A stretch of 64,000 nt of DNA from Phycomyces nitens (Eukaryota > Mucoromycota > Mucoromycetes > Mucorales > Phycomycetaceae). The stretch lies in contig JAHRBC010000004.1 of NCBI GenBank assembly GCA_022702545.1, positions 2,914,001 to 2,978,000 of the forward strand, in the 5' to 3' direction. A program made the position numbers and the translations under genes. Every line of letters starts with the position of its first letter. Position 1 is the first letter of the stretch. Positions 43,756 through 57,315 of this stretch are shown piece by piece. Below the pieces are notes generated by a model. It saw only the letters and a program-made list of their open reading frames with translations, had not been told where the DNA came from and searched no databases.

Positions 43756-44670
43756 ATGAAGACTGTCATTATTAAACTTGGTGGTGCAGCCCTTACAAAC
43801 AAGAGATCCATTTGCGAACTAGCAAGCGAATCTGACCTCAAGCTCTTATTGGACCAACTCCAGGCTGTTTATCATTCTCTCCAAAGGTCAGGTGACCGGC
43901 TAGTCCTTATACACGGAGCAGGTAGTTTTGGCCACCCTCAGGCCAAGAAGCATCGCATCAAGCAAGGCTGGCAAACACACGCATCTGCCAAAGACCAGAC
44001 GCTTCAGAAACAAGGGTTTGCTAATCTGCGCCAGAATGTCCTTCAACTCCATGTCGAAATCCTGGCTGGTCTTCAAGCCAGAGGAATACCAGTTGTGAGC
44101 CAATCTCCTTTTGACTACATCACAACCGAGAATGGATCCGATAGTCCAGCGAGATGTTTCCAATCGGCAGCCCATCGAGCAAATGAGCTGATGGATCTTG
44201 ATCTCGTTCCGCTTCTCCACGGAGATGCAGTGCTAGATCGGGTATTAGGCTGTACTATTTTATCAGGTGATGTTGTAATGCATCATCTGGCTCAGCTTCT
44301 TCCTCATGTAATCCGCTGCGTATTCATAACGGATGTTGCGGGTGTGTATGATGCGGACCCAAAGTTGGTGTCTGACAGAGTGCCTCGGTTGATACCACTT
44401 ATTGACCCAAGTAAGACACAAGGAGTCAATGTTGGTCTTGTGGAAAGAGAAGTCTGTTCTGACGTGACAGGTGGGATGGACAGTAAAGTCAAATGGGCAT
44501 CCAAGACTGTAATACACGCAGATCGTGCCAACCGACCACTAGAGGTCGCCATTTGTAAGGCTGGGTCATACGAAGCACAACAGGCCATGTCACTTGCACC
44601 TCTTGTTAATAACGGAACCTCTTGTCCCGAACTCAAAATGACCATATTCAGAATCCCTCAATTATATTGA
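43756..44670 (+). CDS. Isopentenyl phosphate kinase
   Basis: A single exon of 304 residues in the amino-acid-kinase fold. Motifs: KLGGAALT at the N-terminus, HGAGSFGH with the conserved histidine of isopentenyl phosphate kinases, a LLHGDAV segment, a FITDVAGVYDADP nucleotide-binding block and DVTGGMDSKVKWA near the C-terminus. The family phosphorylates isopentenyl phosphate to isopentenyl diphosphate, feeding isoprenoid synthesis by an alternative end of the mevalonate route or by recycling. I chose the second in-frame ATG (43756) because homologues begin directly before KLGG; the first, at 43735, would add MCSSLIV. It converges with EMC2, ends 66 bp apart. Glutamate 5-kinase and other family members are less likely because of the GSFGH motif. 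Confidence 0.88.
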   Translation: MKTVIIKLGGAALTNKRSICELASESDLKLLLDQLQAVYHSLQRSGDRLVLIHGAGSFGHPQAKKHRIKQGWQTHASAKDQTLQKQGFANLRQNVLQLHVEILAGLQARGIPVVSQSPFDYITTENGSDSPARCFQSAAHRANELMDLDLVPLLHGDAVLDRVLGCTILSGDVVMHHLAQLLPHVIRCVFITDVAGVYDADPKLVSDRVPRLIPLIDPSKTQGVNVGLVEREVCSDVTGGMDSKVKWASKTVIHADRANRPLEVAICKAGSYEAQQAMSLAPLVNNGTSCPELKMTIFRIPQLY

Positions 44671-44736
44671 CAGTAATAAATTGTAAAATATAATTGTGTA
44701 TATATATATATTTCTATATGGTTTGTTTCCAATTGC

Positions 44737-45763
44737 TTATGCCCCAAGATAGGTCTGCACTACCTTTTCAGGGTCCTTTGAAGAATAGACAACCAACAGT
44801 CTTTCCTTGGCAAGTGCATGAAGATCATGGACATACTCTTCCTTTGATTCCAATAGCTTTGAAGCACACTACAAAAAACCAAAAAGAAGAAGACTTGTTA
44901 GGACTACCACAAAGTGCCAATCCTCTTACCAAATCAAGACCGTAAAGTGCACGCACATGGTCCTTGCACAACTCTAGCACCTTGCAATACTGCTTCAAGG
45001 CCAATGGATAGTTGTGCAAGGTGTACATGATTTCGGCGTATTTAAGATGAAAGATGTGGTTGGCAGGCTGGAGCAACAGCAACTCTTCACAGCAGAATGC
45101 AGCCTGTTCATAGGCATGTTTGGACAGGTAAAGATGGCACAGTTCCAACCATGCTTCATGATCATCATAGTAAGTATCGAGGTACTTTGTCAGGGCCTCC
45201 ATTGCCTCTTGGTCCTTGCGTCTCTCCTTTAGCAATGCAATCTGGCGTTTGGAAGCCAACTAAATGAAAATGATATGGTTTTAGCTACATTGTATCTCTG
45301 CTTTAACTACTTGCCATGTTTGTTTCGTCTTGTTCGAGAATAGAGTCATACACTGCCTGTGCCTGGCCAAGTTTTCCTTCTGCTTCCAGTCGCATGCCCG
45401 TGAGACGCTTGAATCGAAGGGACTTTTCGTTGAATCGAGTTCTGAGTTGGGCAATGCAGTGCTATTTGGATAATAGATGAGGTGTGTTTATGCATTTCAG
45501 TTCATCTTACGTTGGCCAGTTCAAGATCTCCAACATCAAAGGCGGCAATTGCGATCTGTTCGTAGATGGGCCATACTGTGTTGGTGTGAGTGTTGTGCTT
45601 AGATGGCCCATTGGGTCTACTCACCTTGTTCGCCTAGTTTGGACAGCTGTTTATCTCGGATCAGTCGAGCACCCAGAGATGCCACGCGCTCAGGCTGGCG
45701 TTCGTTTGTGGAGCGGAAGGACTGAAGCTCTTCTACGGCTGCAGCAGGGTCAAAGCGGGACAT
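44737..45763 (-). CDS. ER membrane protein complex subunit 2 (EMC2)
   Basis: Exons (minus) 45763-45625, 45575-45511, 45461-45315, 45259-44930 and 44868-44737 join in phase to 270 residues, near the family's usual size. It is a tetratricopeptide-repeat protein with landmarks AVYDSILEQDETN, EAWLELCHLYL, QAAFCCEELLL and HLKYAEIMYTLHNYPLALKQY. EMC2 is the cytosolic TPR subunit of the EMC, which inserts tail-anchored and multipass proteins into the ER membrane. The intron 45260-45314 uses a GC donor (ATG|GCAAGT) with an AG acceptor; the spacing of the TN...SKRQIA block against the family supports that splice. It is divergent from the PAS kinase gene. Confidence 0.92.
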
Positions 45764-46776
45764 TCTCTTGTTCTTTCTTTCTTTTTTTAAAAAAAAGGTA
45801 AAGGCAATGGTCCTATTTTAACTGGCGGAGTGTTTATCCAACCAGAGAACGATCCGTAAGAAGAAGAGTCAAAGAGGACCATTGTGGTTGACGTCACGGA
45901 TAGGCATTAAAGAAGAAGGTTGGATGTCACGTGGACAAGAGGGAAGAAGTATCTGATGGAAGCAACACATGTAAGTTGTATACTTTATGATCTTCTTTGA
46001 ACATATACTATATTGAATCACGTTGTCCTAATTTAATCACTTATTCTCATCTGATTGAACCAATACCCAAAGATTGAAATGTTATATTAAAGGAAAGCTG
46101 TCGGATGATGGAAACTGACATCAGTCAAACATGGCCATTAATGTGTTTTTGTCTTGAAGTGGAGATTATCTCTATAGCAACAAATTAACCAAAGACAGAT
46201 TGGCACAATTGAATGGTGATTATAATAATAATAATAAATAAATAAAAAGAGGGGGGGACACACAAGAGGACATTTATGGCCTAGACTTTGTTTCTTTTTT
46301 ATATACACATATACATAATAGCAAAATCTGCTAGATACTTATCGTATGCCTTTTTTATTTCTAATATTTAAATCACAAATCAACAATGACACGCGAAACA
46401 CGATGACCAATCCAGGATTCTGTTTTGCATCTCAATATTCTATAGCCCACCAGGCGCCATTGTCATTTATATATACATATAAAATAGAAAAAGAAGCAGA
46501 GATGAAATATGATCGGGCCATCCGCTGGGAAACAGCTTCAGGGCGGAGATTGGCTTCCGACAGAAAAAATACAATATTTGTATATAAAAAATATATAAAA
46601 AAAAAGCAAAAGGATATTGACTTTGCAATACTTTACCATTGACTGTTTTCCCCTCTTTTTTTTATATTTATTTATTTATTTATTATTTTAATCATATTCA
46701 GCATTGCTTGTTAGGCACCTTGTTACTTTGCACCCCCACCCCCACCCCTCCCCTCTCTCTCTTTCACTCTTACATC

Positions 46777-46818
<42 letters not shown>

Positions 46819-46937
46819 GTGTGTGTGTTTCTCTTTATAAATATATATCCCAAAGAACTCATCTAGTTCAGCATCTACATCAAACTCTCTTTTAAACCCA
46901 AACCCTCACATTCTATTCTCTCGTATCCTATCAAGCA
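45764..46937. other. Divergent intergenic region between EMC2 and PAS kinase
   Basis: No gene. The pyrimidine tract nearest the kinase gene contains a (CT)n run at 46779-46812 followed by (GT)n to about 46828, probably in its 5' UTR or core promoter. Confidence 0.6.
46779..46828. repeat. (CT)n-(GT)n compound microsatellite
   Basis: About 17 CT units followed by about six GT units, 110 bp upstream of the kinase ATG. Confidence 0.9.
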
Positions 46938-48006
46938 ATGAAAAGCGTCGAAGCTGGTACTTTGGACCATCTTGTACACCCAATCGCACTAAACCAATCT
47001 TCAATCTCTAGCCTCCACAGCAATCTTCGACCCCATCTCTACTCAACAAGCACAAACTCAATCAACTTTCCCTCGGTAAGGGAGAATCTTGATCATCATT
47101 TATAAGAACCACAATCATAATTAATAGCCATTTAAAATAAACATACACCAAACAGACCACGGCATATCCAAGATGTGAATTGTCAAACACCTACAGAGAA
47201 ACGGGGGCACACTCCCGATGAATCTCTTCACAGCTTCCGTTTCTCACCAACCACACCCTACGCCGTCGACATTTCTGAGCTACGACAAACGATTCTCTGC
47301 AGAAGAGGTCTTTTGAAGCACTGCTCAATCCAACATAGAGGCAACTGCTCCAGCACTGGGCGTCCAGACCCTCTGCAGACTGCAGACAGTTTGCCAAACA
47401 GTCCGCGGCGTCGCCAGCACAGCAGCCCAGAAACACGGATTGTGCTTGACCTGGCGTCCATCTCAGTTGCACACACTCCTGAAGAAGAGCCTTTGGCTGC
47501 CACAAACACCTCTGACCATTCGTCTCGCTCGTCCGTGTCTTCCCATTCAACCTCATCTTCCCTCACATCATCATGCTCCAGTAGTGCAGAGGAGGAGGTC
47601 CGTCCCATGCCAAAGCCCAGGCGAGTCCTCACAGAGGGCATCCTGTCTTCTGCAGCCACTCCTCGGTCATCCGGCACACCTGCCACGCACCAACGTCGCC
47701 GCTCTTTAATCAACATGATGTCTTCTGCACTTCATCATCCCACCCGCTTCCTTCCCCAGAACCAAGCCATCATCACAACTCACGAAGATTGGAGGATCAG
47801 TGTCTCAAACAACGAAGCCGCATCTATTCTGGTCGGCACCCAAGGAGGCGCAAAAGATCTTGTAGGCAAACTTATCCTCAACTTTATCGATCCAGCATCA
47901 CGTACCCAGTTTGTCAGCGATGTGGTTCGACGCAGAGAAAGTCTGACTACTGCAAACTATCGTTCCGGGGGAGCAGTTCTTGTCTGTGGCGAAGTGGTTA
48001 GTTATC

Positions 48007-48037
<31 letters not shown>

Positions 48038-50360
48038 TCCTGCAATGTTCTTATTTCTATTTATTTTTTCTTAGCTCTCGATCATGAAACAAGACGGCAC
48101 CATCTCGGCAGCCTCTCTGTGGCTAAAGGAAAAACGGACGAGCTCCGGATCGTCTGTTTACATTTGGATCTTTGAAGAAGTCTTCCAGAGCCTGGCCTAT
48201 GTCCAGGTCGACTCTCAAGTATGGCTGATTTAAATGGGTTTAATATTTCTTAAAACAGAACACTTATCCCCATTGTGTTTACCCCCCACCCACAGGGCAT
48301 CATGCACCACGTCGATGAAGGCGTACGGAAACTCTATGGATACGATCCAAGTGCTCTGACAGGAAAATCTCTGGCAAAGTTGATACCTTTTCTTGCAACC
48401 TCAAAGCCGACCATAGATCTTGAGGATCTCAACCGTCTAAAGTTCTTTGGAAGCACCAGTCAATTGGGTGCAAACTTTCCAGTGATTGCCAGACTAAACA
48501 CATCAACTAACTTTTCAACTGTCCGGATTACCTCTATTCCAACCCTGGCTGGACTGGTAACCGTCCGTAAAGATGGTTCTATTGAGGGCTGCAATGTTGT
48601 GTTTGCAAAGTACATGTTTGGATACTCGCAAGAGGATCTTGTGGTAGGAAAGAAGCGTATTGGAGATCTTATTCCCCAATACCCTACCTTGCTGTCTATT
48701 CTGGAGCAAGATGATCTTCTCCATCATGGCTACATCATCAGCCACCCCATCTGCCGCCAATTGCTTGCCGACACCCAGACAAACACCAACACCCGCAGAC
48801 GGCTTTCAAAGACACCCCATGGCCAGACCTTGCCTGCCATTACAGCCACCCACCGCGACGGCACTTCATTCGAAGTCGAACTGCAGATCAAACGACTAGA
48901 AGGCACAGAAGACAGATGTGCATTGTGGATCACCTTTGACCGAGAAGCAACATTTTCCCGCTTTGGCCATGCTCTTGGGCGCCAACCCACCAAAGAAGTT
49001 CCTCAGCAGCAGCAGCAACAAGTGCAGCAACAACAACAACAAGTGCAACAAGTGCAGCAATTGCAGCTACTACAACAGCGCCCTCGCCATCAGAGTGGAG
49101 ACCTAAGGGAACGTAACATGCCCTCCCTGAGTCATTTGCTAAGAAAACCGATGCCTGAGACTGTAGAACCCCAAGCACCGGCTATTCCTCAACCATCTCC
49201 ACTTCCAATGGGCTCGATAAAGAGCTTCTCTCGTCCTTCGTTTGTTACCGTCACATCAACTCCTTCGCCTCCTATTGCCATCACACCACCCTCTTTCACC
49301 CGTGCAAATGTTGTCGTTACTCCCAAAGGCACAACCCACATGCACATGGCAGGATCTATTCAGTATTCTGCACAGACCAAGGAACAGTCAATCGACGATT
49401 ACGAAATCCTAGAAGAGCTTGGTCAGGGTGCCTATGGAATTGTGAAATTGGCAGTTAGAATCAATGACCCTGAACAGGTATTGGACAAAGATGACTTTTT
49501 GGAAAGTTCTAAACAAGGTACTGTGAATAGAAAAAGGTGGTGATCAAGTATGTTATCAAATCTCGTATTCTGGTGGATTGTTGGACAAGAGATCGAAAAC
49601 TGGGTCTTGTGCCTATCGAGATTCATGTTATGCATACACTTGGAAGGATTCCTCATGAGAATTGCAGCGATATGTGTAAGTTTCTTCTTCTTCTTTAGAT
49701 ATTCATGTGCCCTAATGATATATTGACCTTTTTCTTTTCTTTTTTTGGCACAGTGGATTATTTTGAGGACGATGATAACTACTACATCGTGATGGGCTTA
49801 CATGGTGCAGGAATGGACCTTTTTGACTACATTGAACTCAAGAATGGCATGACTGAAGAAGAGATTAGAGACATCTTTAGACAGGTGGCCTCGGCTGTGC
49901 ACCATCTCCATAGCCACAAGATTATCCACCGAGACATCAAGGACGAGAATGTTATCCTTGACCAGCATGGTGGCGTAAGGCTGATTGATTTTGGAAGTGC
50001 AGCTTATTTGCGTGAAGGCCGGCGCTATGAAACATTTGTCGGCACCCTTGACTACGCAGCACCCGAGATCCTGCGAGGCCAAAACTATGAAGGCCCACCC
50101 CAAGATATATGGGCTCTTGGTATCTTATTGTACACACTCATGTACCGAGAGAACCCATTTTATGACATTGATGAGATTATGGCCCAAGAACTGCGAGTTC
50201 CCTTCACTTTCTCTCAAGGTAAGCCAATAGCTTGGCTGCAATTGTTTACTAATCGTTATCTATAGGCTCTCTTGATCTGATCAAGAAGATGCTCAATCGT
50301 GATGTAGAGAAAAGACTGTCGATTTCAGAGGTGCTGGCTCACCCATGGTTGAGCTCTTAA
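46938..50360 (+). CDS. PAS-domain serine/threonine kinase (PAS kinase)
   Basis: Supported exons: from about 47199 to 47996, 48075-48218, 48296-49477, 49537-49675, 49754-50218 and 50266-50360. A first exon 46938-47075 is likely, but its junction is unresolved: the obvious CAG acceptor at 47155 breaks the frame. PAS-like regions lie in exons 2-4 (GIMHHVDEGVRKLYGYD; GSIEGCNVVFAKYMFGYS). A polyglutamine stretch at 49003-49080 and a Pro-rich linker follow. The kinase domain is C-terminal: GQGAYGIVKLA, HRDIKDENVI (catalytic loop), DFGSAA (DFG), and APEILRG. It ends HPWLSS. PAS kinases (yeast Psk1/Psk2) sense nutrient state and regulate glucose partitioning and translation. Confidence 0.92.
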
Positions 50361-50578
50361 CACACTTGTTCTTTTCTTCTTCTTCTTCTTCTTTTTGCTT
50401 CACTACAAAAAAAAGAGAGAAAGAAAGAAATATGAAGCTTTATTATTATTATATATATATATTATATATTATATTATATTATATTATTACTAGTACTAGT
50501 ACTCTTTGCTTATTTATATAGTTTTTCTTCTTTTTTAAACATCGTCAGCTCTGCAATTATCTGACCTCTTGTAAACCC

Positions 50579-50582
<4 letters not shown>

Positions 50583-50626
<44 letters not shown>
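50583..50626. repeat. (TTA)n microsatellite
   Basis: About fourteen TTA units, 220 bp after the PAS kinase stop codon, so probably in or just past its 3' UTR. Confidence 0.9.
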
Positions 50627-51485
50627 TGTGTAGAATATTTTTTCCTCTTTTTATAACCTTCATTTCAACTTAACATGTACACTTTTATATATTTTTTATC
50701 ATCTTTTGAATACTACAGCTGGGCACCAAGATTAAAAAAGATCCAAGGCACTCGTCAATTTATATATACATATATATATATATAATATAATATATATATT
50801 TGTCAGGGTTTCTAGACACATTTTCATTCATTATTTGTCGATCCTGGAATGGGGTTGTCATATGATGGCAAGATATAAATATTCAACATCTCTATTGTGC
50901 TTGTCTTATTGACCGGCACAATAGATGCTGGGCCAATTGAGATACCATGAAACCAAGTGGCATTTCTATTGTCAATCTACATTTATTCTCATCAAAAGGC
51001 ATGTCTGAATTGCCAAACCAAAAAGCATCAAATGAAATGAAAAAAATGAAAAAATACCGAAAAATCTCGTGGTAAAGCTCAATGCTGATCTGTCAAGATT
51101 GCAACACATTTAAAGACATTTGGTATCAATAAAATGTACCTTTTTCTTTTGATTGTGGCCTGTTTGACCACCCAAGACGCCTTGATACTTCTCTATTTGC
51201 CTCGGACAACTTTATGGATTATGGTACAGATGTATACTTGGCTATTGAAACGAATTTAAAGGAGTCCCAATGGCTGAAAGGTTAATAAAAATAAAAATAA
51301 AAATATTAACAAGCATGAAAGGGGGGGTTGGTAGTTGGCTTGAAGGGGATGCCATTGATGGAATGTCAAATGAGAAAAACCAAGCTCAACATTGCTCCTG
51401 GATAGGCAAAAATACACCTGTTTACTATCCGTAACCCATTATAAATAAAATAAAAATAAAATAAAATAAAAAGAAAGACTTGGAG

Positions 51486-51488
<3 letters not shown>

Positions 51489-51514
<26 letters not shown>
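51489..51514. repeat. (TA)n microsatellite
   Basis: About thirteen TA units upstream of the PP2A subunit gene. Confidence 0.9.
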
Positions 51515-51516
<2 letters not shown>

Positions 51517-51648
51517 TCTGGACAAGCAAATGTCTAGCATTTCGCAAATACTATTGTATTATAAGCCTCCCCCCTTTCTCGTAAACACTCGCCATTTGAC
51601 TAGCCCTGCCCCTCTTCCTTTCTTTCTTCTCTCTTGCTCTACAAGGTC

Positions 51649-54150
51649 ATGACCATGGCACCATCTGCTAATCTCATTCACCATCTCCACAAACACCCAA
51701 ACCCCGATTTACCATCACTTGCTCCGCCTGAAAACCAACTCCAGATCACTCAAACCAACCTTTGCATCAAACCATTTTATTTTCCGTTTGGAAAGCCAAT
51801 ACCTACAGTACAACGCGACCTGCACGACAAGAAGATATTTGTAAGCTTTGTTCTTTATCTTTACCTTTTTGGAAAAGCCTCGTCTAACAAGCCAATTCAA
51901 TCTAGGCAGTCGTAAGGCATCTGTACGGAATTCGTCCTTTTCTGAAAGAAACCCATTTTGTGCCAGTGACAAAAGCATGTGGGTTGCCGCGTTATCTCAA
52001 TGTGGCCCTCTTTAGAAGGATGTGTGCTTTGGAAGGCACAAAGGATACATTGTCTTTTGAACAATTCGTTCGGTAGGATCCTTGGCTCAGTACTGTGTAA
52101 ATATTCACCAATGATTCTCAGTGGGTGGATAATGCTATCCTACGATCGATACAATGACGAAGCGATCATATTCAACATTCTCAAGAGACCCGGGTTTACC
52201 TGGCTAAGCCCTGAAGACTTTATACCCGTGTTAGAAGGTAGACTTTCAATAGACCACTGCAGTCAAAGGCTAAATTGAATGCCCATAGACATTGTCTACA
52301 ACCACCCAGGTCTACAGTCTCTAGCAGACAATCCCATGTTTCAAGAACGCTATAGTATGCTTCAATTGGACTATCAGACTCTTTGTATTTACTCTTTTTC
52401 TCTCCCCTTTGATCTGTTGTAGTCGAAACCGTGATTTGTCGCTTATACTACGATGGTCGATGTCCAGGCGGCAAGATGAGCCTGAACCAATTCCGCCAGA
52501 GCAAATTCACTTTAATGATCAAGGCATTGGGACCAAATGTCGACCTCAACAACGTAAGTCCTTGGTATTTTGATATCGAGTATTAACAGTTCATTATAGA
52601 CGCATGATTGCTTTTCATACAAGCATTTTTATGTCATTTACTGCAAATTCTGGGCACTCGATACCGACCACAACCTTATTATATCACAACACGATCTTGT
52701 GAAATACAATCAGTCGACCCTGTCCCTCTGGATAGTCCACCGGATCATGGCATGCGGCAGAATTGCGGCATTTGATCAAGCCTACAAGACCAATGTAGAA
52801 TCCACGCCTGTCTTGACTTATCTTGATTATATATGTAAGCCGATTGACTAGCCTAAATGGCATTAAAAAAAACATGTGTTATAGGGTTCCTGCTGTCAGA
52901 AGTCGACAAGAGCACGACCATGGCAATTGAATACTGGTGAGTCCAAACGATATCCCAATTTCTCCTTGCTATCTGTTAATGTTCTCAGGTTTCGATGTAT
53001 GGATGTCGATGGAAACGGGGTTCTGACTACCCACGAACTAGCACAATTCTGGGAAGACCAGGATGCAAGGTACTCAAAGCAAGCCTGTGCTTGTATTATT
53101 ATTATTTTGGCATCCCTTGATACTATTGTCCCACCTTTTAACTTTGAAATTTTGGAAACCTTGCCAGACAACGCTACTATGGTATCGGCCCGGAAGACAG
53201 AATCCAGTTCAAGGATGTAATGTGTCAAATGTAAGTGTCTCCTATTTCCAGAAATGTTTCTATTGACACCTTTGGTGATCCTAGGAACGATCTCATACAG
53301 CCAAAGACCCACAGCCAGTTTCGATTGTCCGATCTAAAGCGCAATGGATACATGGCCGAACGCTTCTTTGACACCTTTTTAAATTTCGATCGATTCCAGA
53401 TTCATGAGTCTTGTCAGGGTCTTTTGCGGCCAAAGCAAAAGTATGAGTCTGAAAGACGGAAACTAGCAGTCGACAATACAGTCTATACTGATCCAGATTA
53501 TTTTCTTTTGGGGTAAAATACCAACCTGTTTTATTGGCTTATTAGCAGATCACTCACATTTCTGTACTAGGGATTGGAAAGAATATGCAGAATCTGAATA
53601 CATTAATATCCTGGCTGCTGAACGTAATGATACATTATGGGAACATGACAATGGAGAATTGGATATCTATGAGGACTTTTATGAGAAGGAAGGAGGGCTG
53701 GATACAGATGAACTCGAGGGGACAGTAGTAGAAGATGTGGAAGAGTATTGCTGTGACAATACGGCCAATTTTCATTACTTTGACCAATATCCTGCATATG
53801 ATTGCAGTATGCTAAAGTCAGCCTTGGAAAACGAAGCTCAATATGAGCTTACAGAAAAGGAAAACATAGCCGTACAACAGCCTGGGCGACCTATTGAACT
53901 TGAAAAGGAGGAAGACGAAGAAGATCAGTATGTACTAGGCTTACCTGTTTCCGAAAGTATCAGCGATCTGGAGAGCGATATCAGTCTGCCCAATACACCA
54001 ACCTTGACAGACGAAGACATTGGGTCCATAGACTGGACAATATTCCCCAAAAAATCAGGTTCAAATACAAGCTATCTGTCTTGGCTAAGTACAGGCGCCA
54101 GAGACGATAATGAAGAGGACCAAGAAGATCTGAAATCGCCCTGGGTATGA
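51649..54150 (+). CDS. PP2A regulatory subunit B'' (PR72/PR70 type, EF-hand)
   Basis: Exons 51649-51840, 51906-52072, 52122-52237, 52289-52354, 52423-52553, 52600-52834, 52885-52936, 52989-53069, 53168-53230, 53285-53512 and 53571-54150 join in phase to 636 residues. Family landmarks in order: KPFYFPFGKP, HVFPVTKACGLP-like block, HFYVIYCKFWALDTDHN (first EF-hand-like region), LDYIWFLLSEVDKS, EYWFRCMDVDGNGVL (canonical EF-hand, Asp-Asp-Asn ligands) and AERFFDTFLNF. B'' subunits target protein phosphatase 2A and bind calcium through the EF-hands. The long acidic C-terminal tail (about residues 470-636) looks disordered. A second ATG at 51655 has a better context and could be the real start. It converges with the deubiquitinase gene. 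Confidence 0.93.
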
Positions 54151-54319
54151 TGTGCTCCAAGCGATGCCCCAGAAACCAAAAATTCATTTGTCACTATAGA
54201 CTGTGCGCCGAGTAGTTTATCTATTACTCGATTCAAAACTTTTATGTAGTTTGCTTACAAAAATAAATAAATAAATAATACGCATCATTATCATCTCTTT
54301 ACAAGACTTTCGGTCCTCA

Positions 54320-57315
<2,996 letters not shown>

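Larger units (their letters stand above)
50361..51648. other. AT-rich intergenic DNA with microsatellites
   Basis: (TTA)n at 50583-50626 and (TA)n at 50760-50800 and 51489-51514. No gene recognised. Confidence 0.65.
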
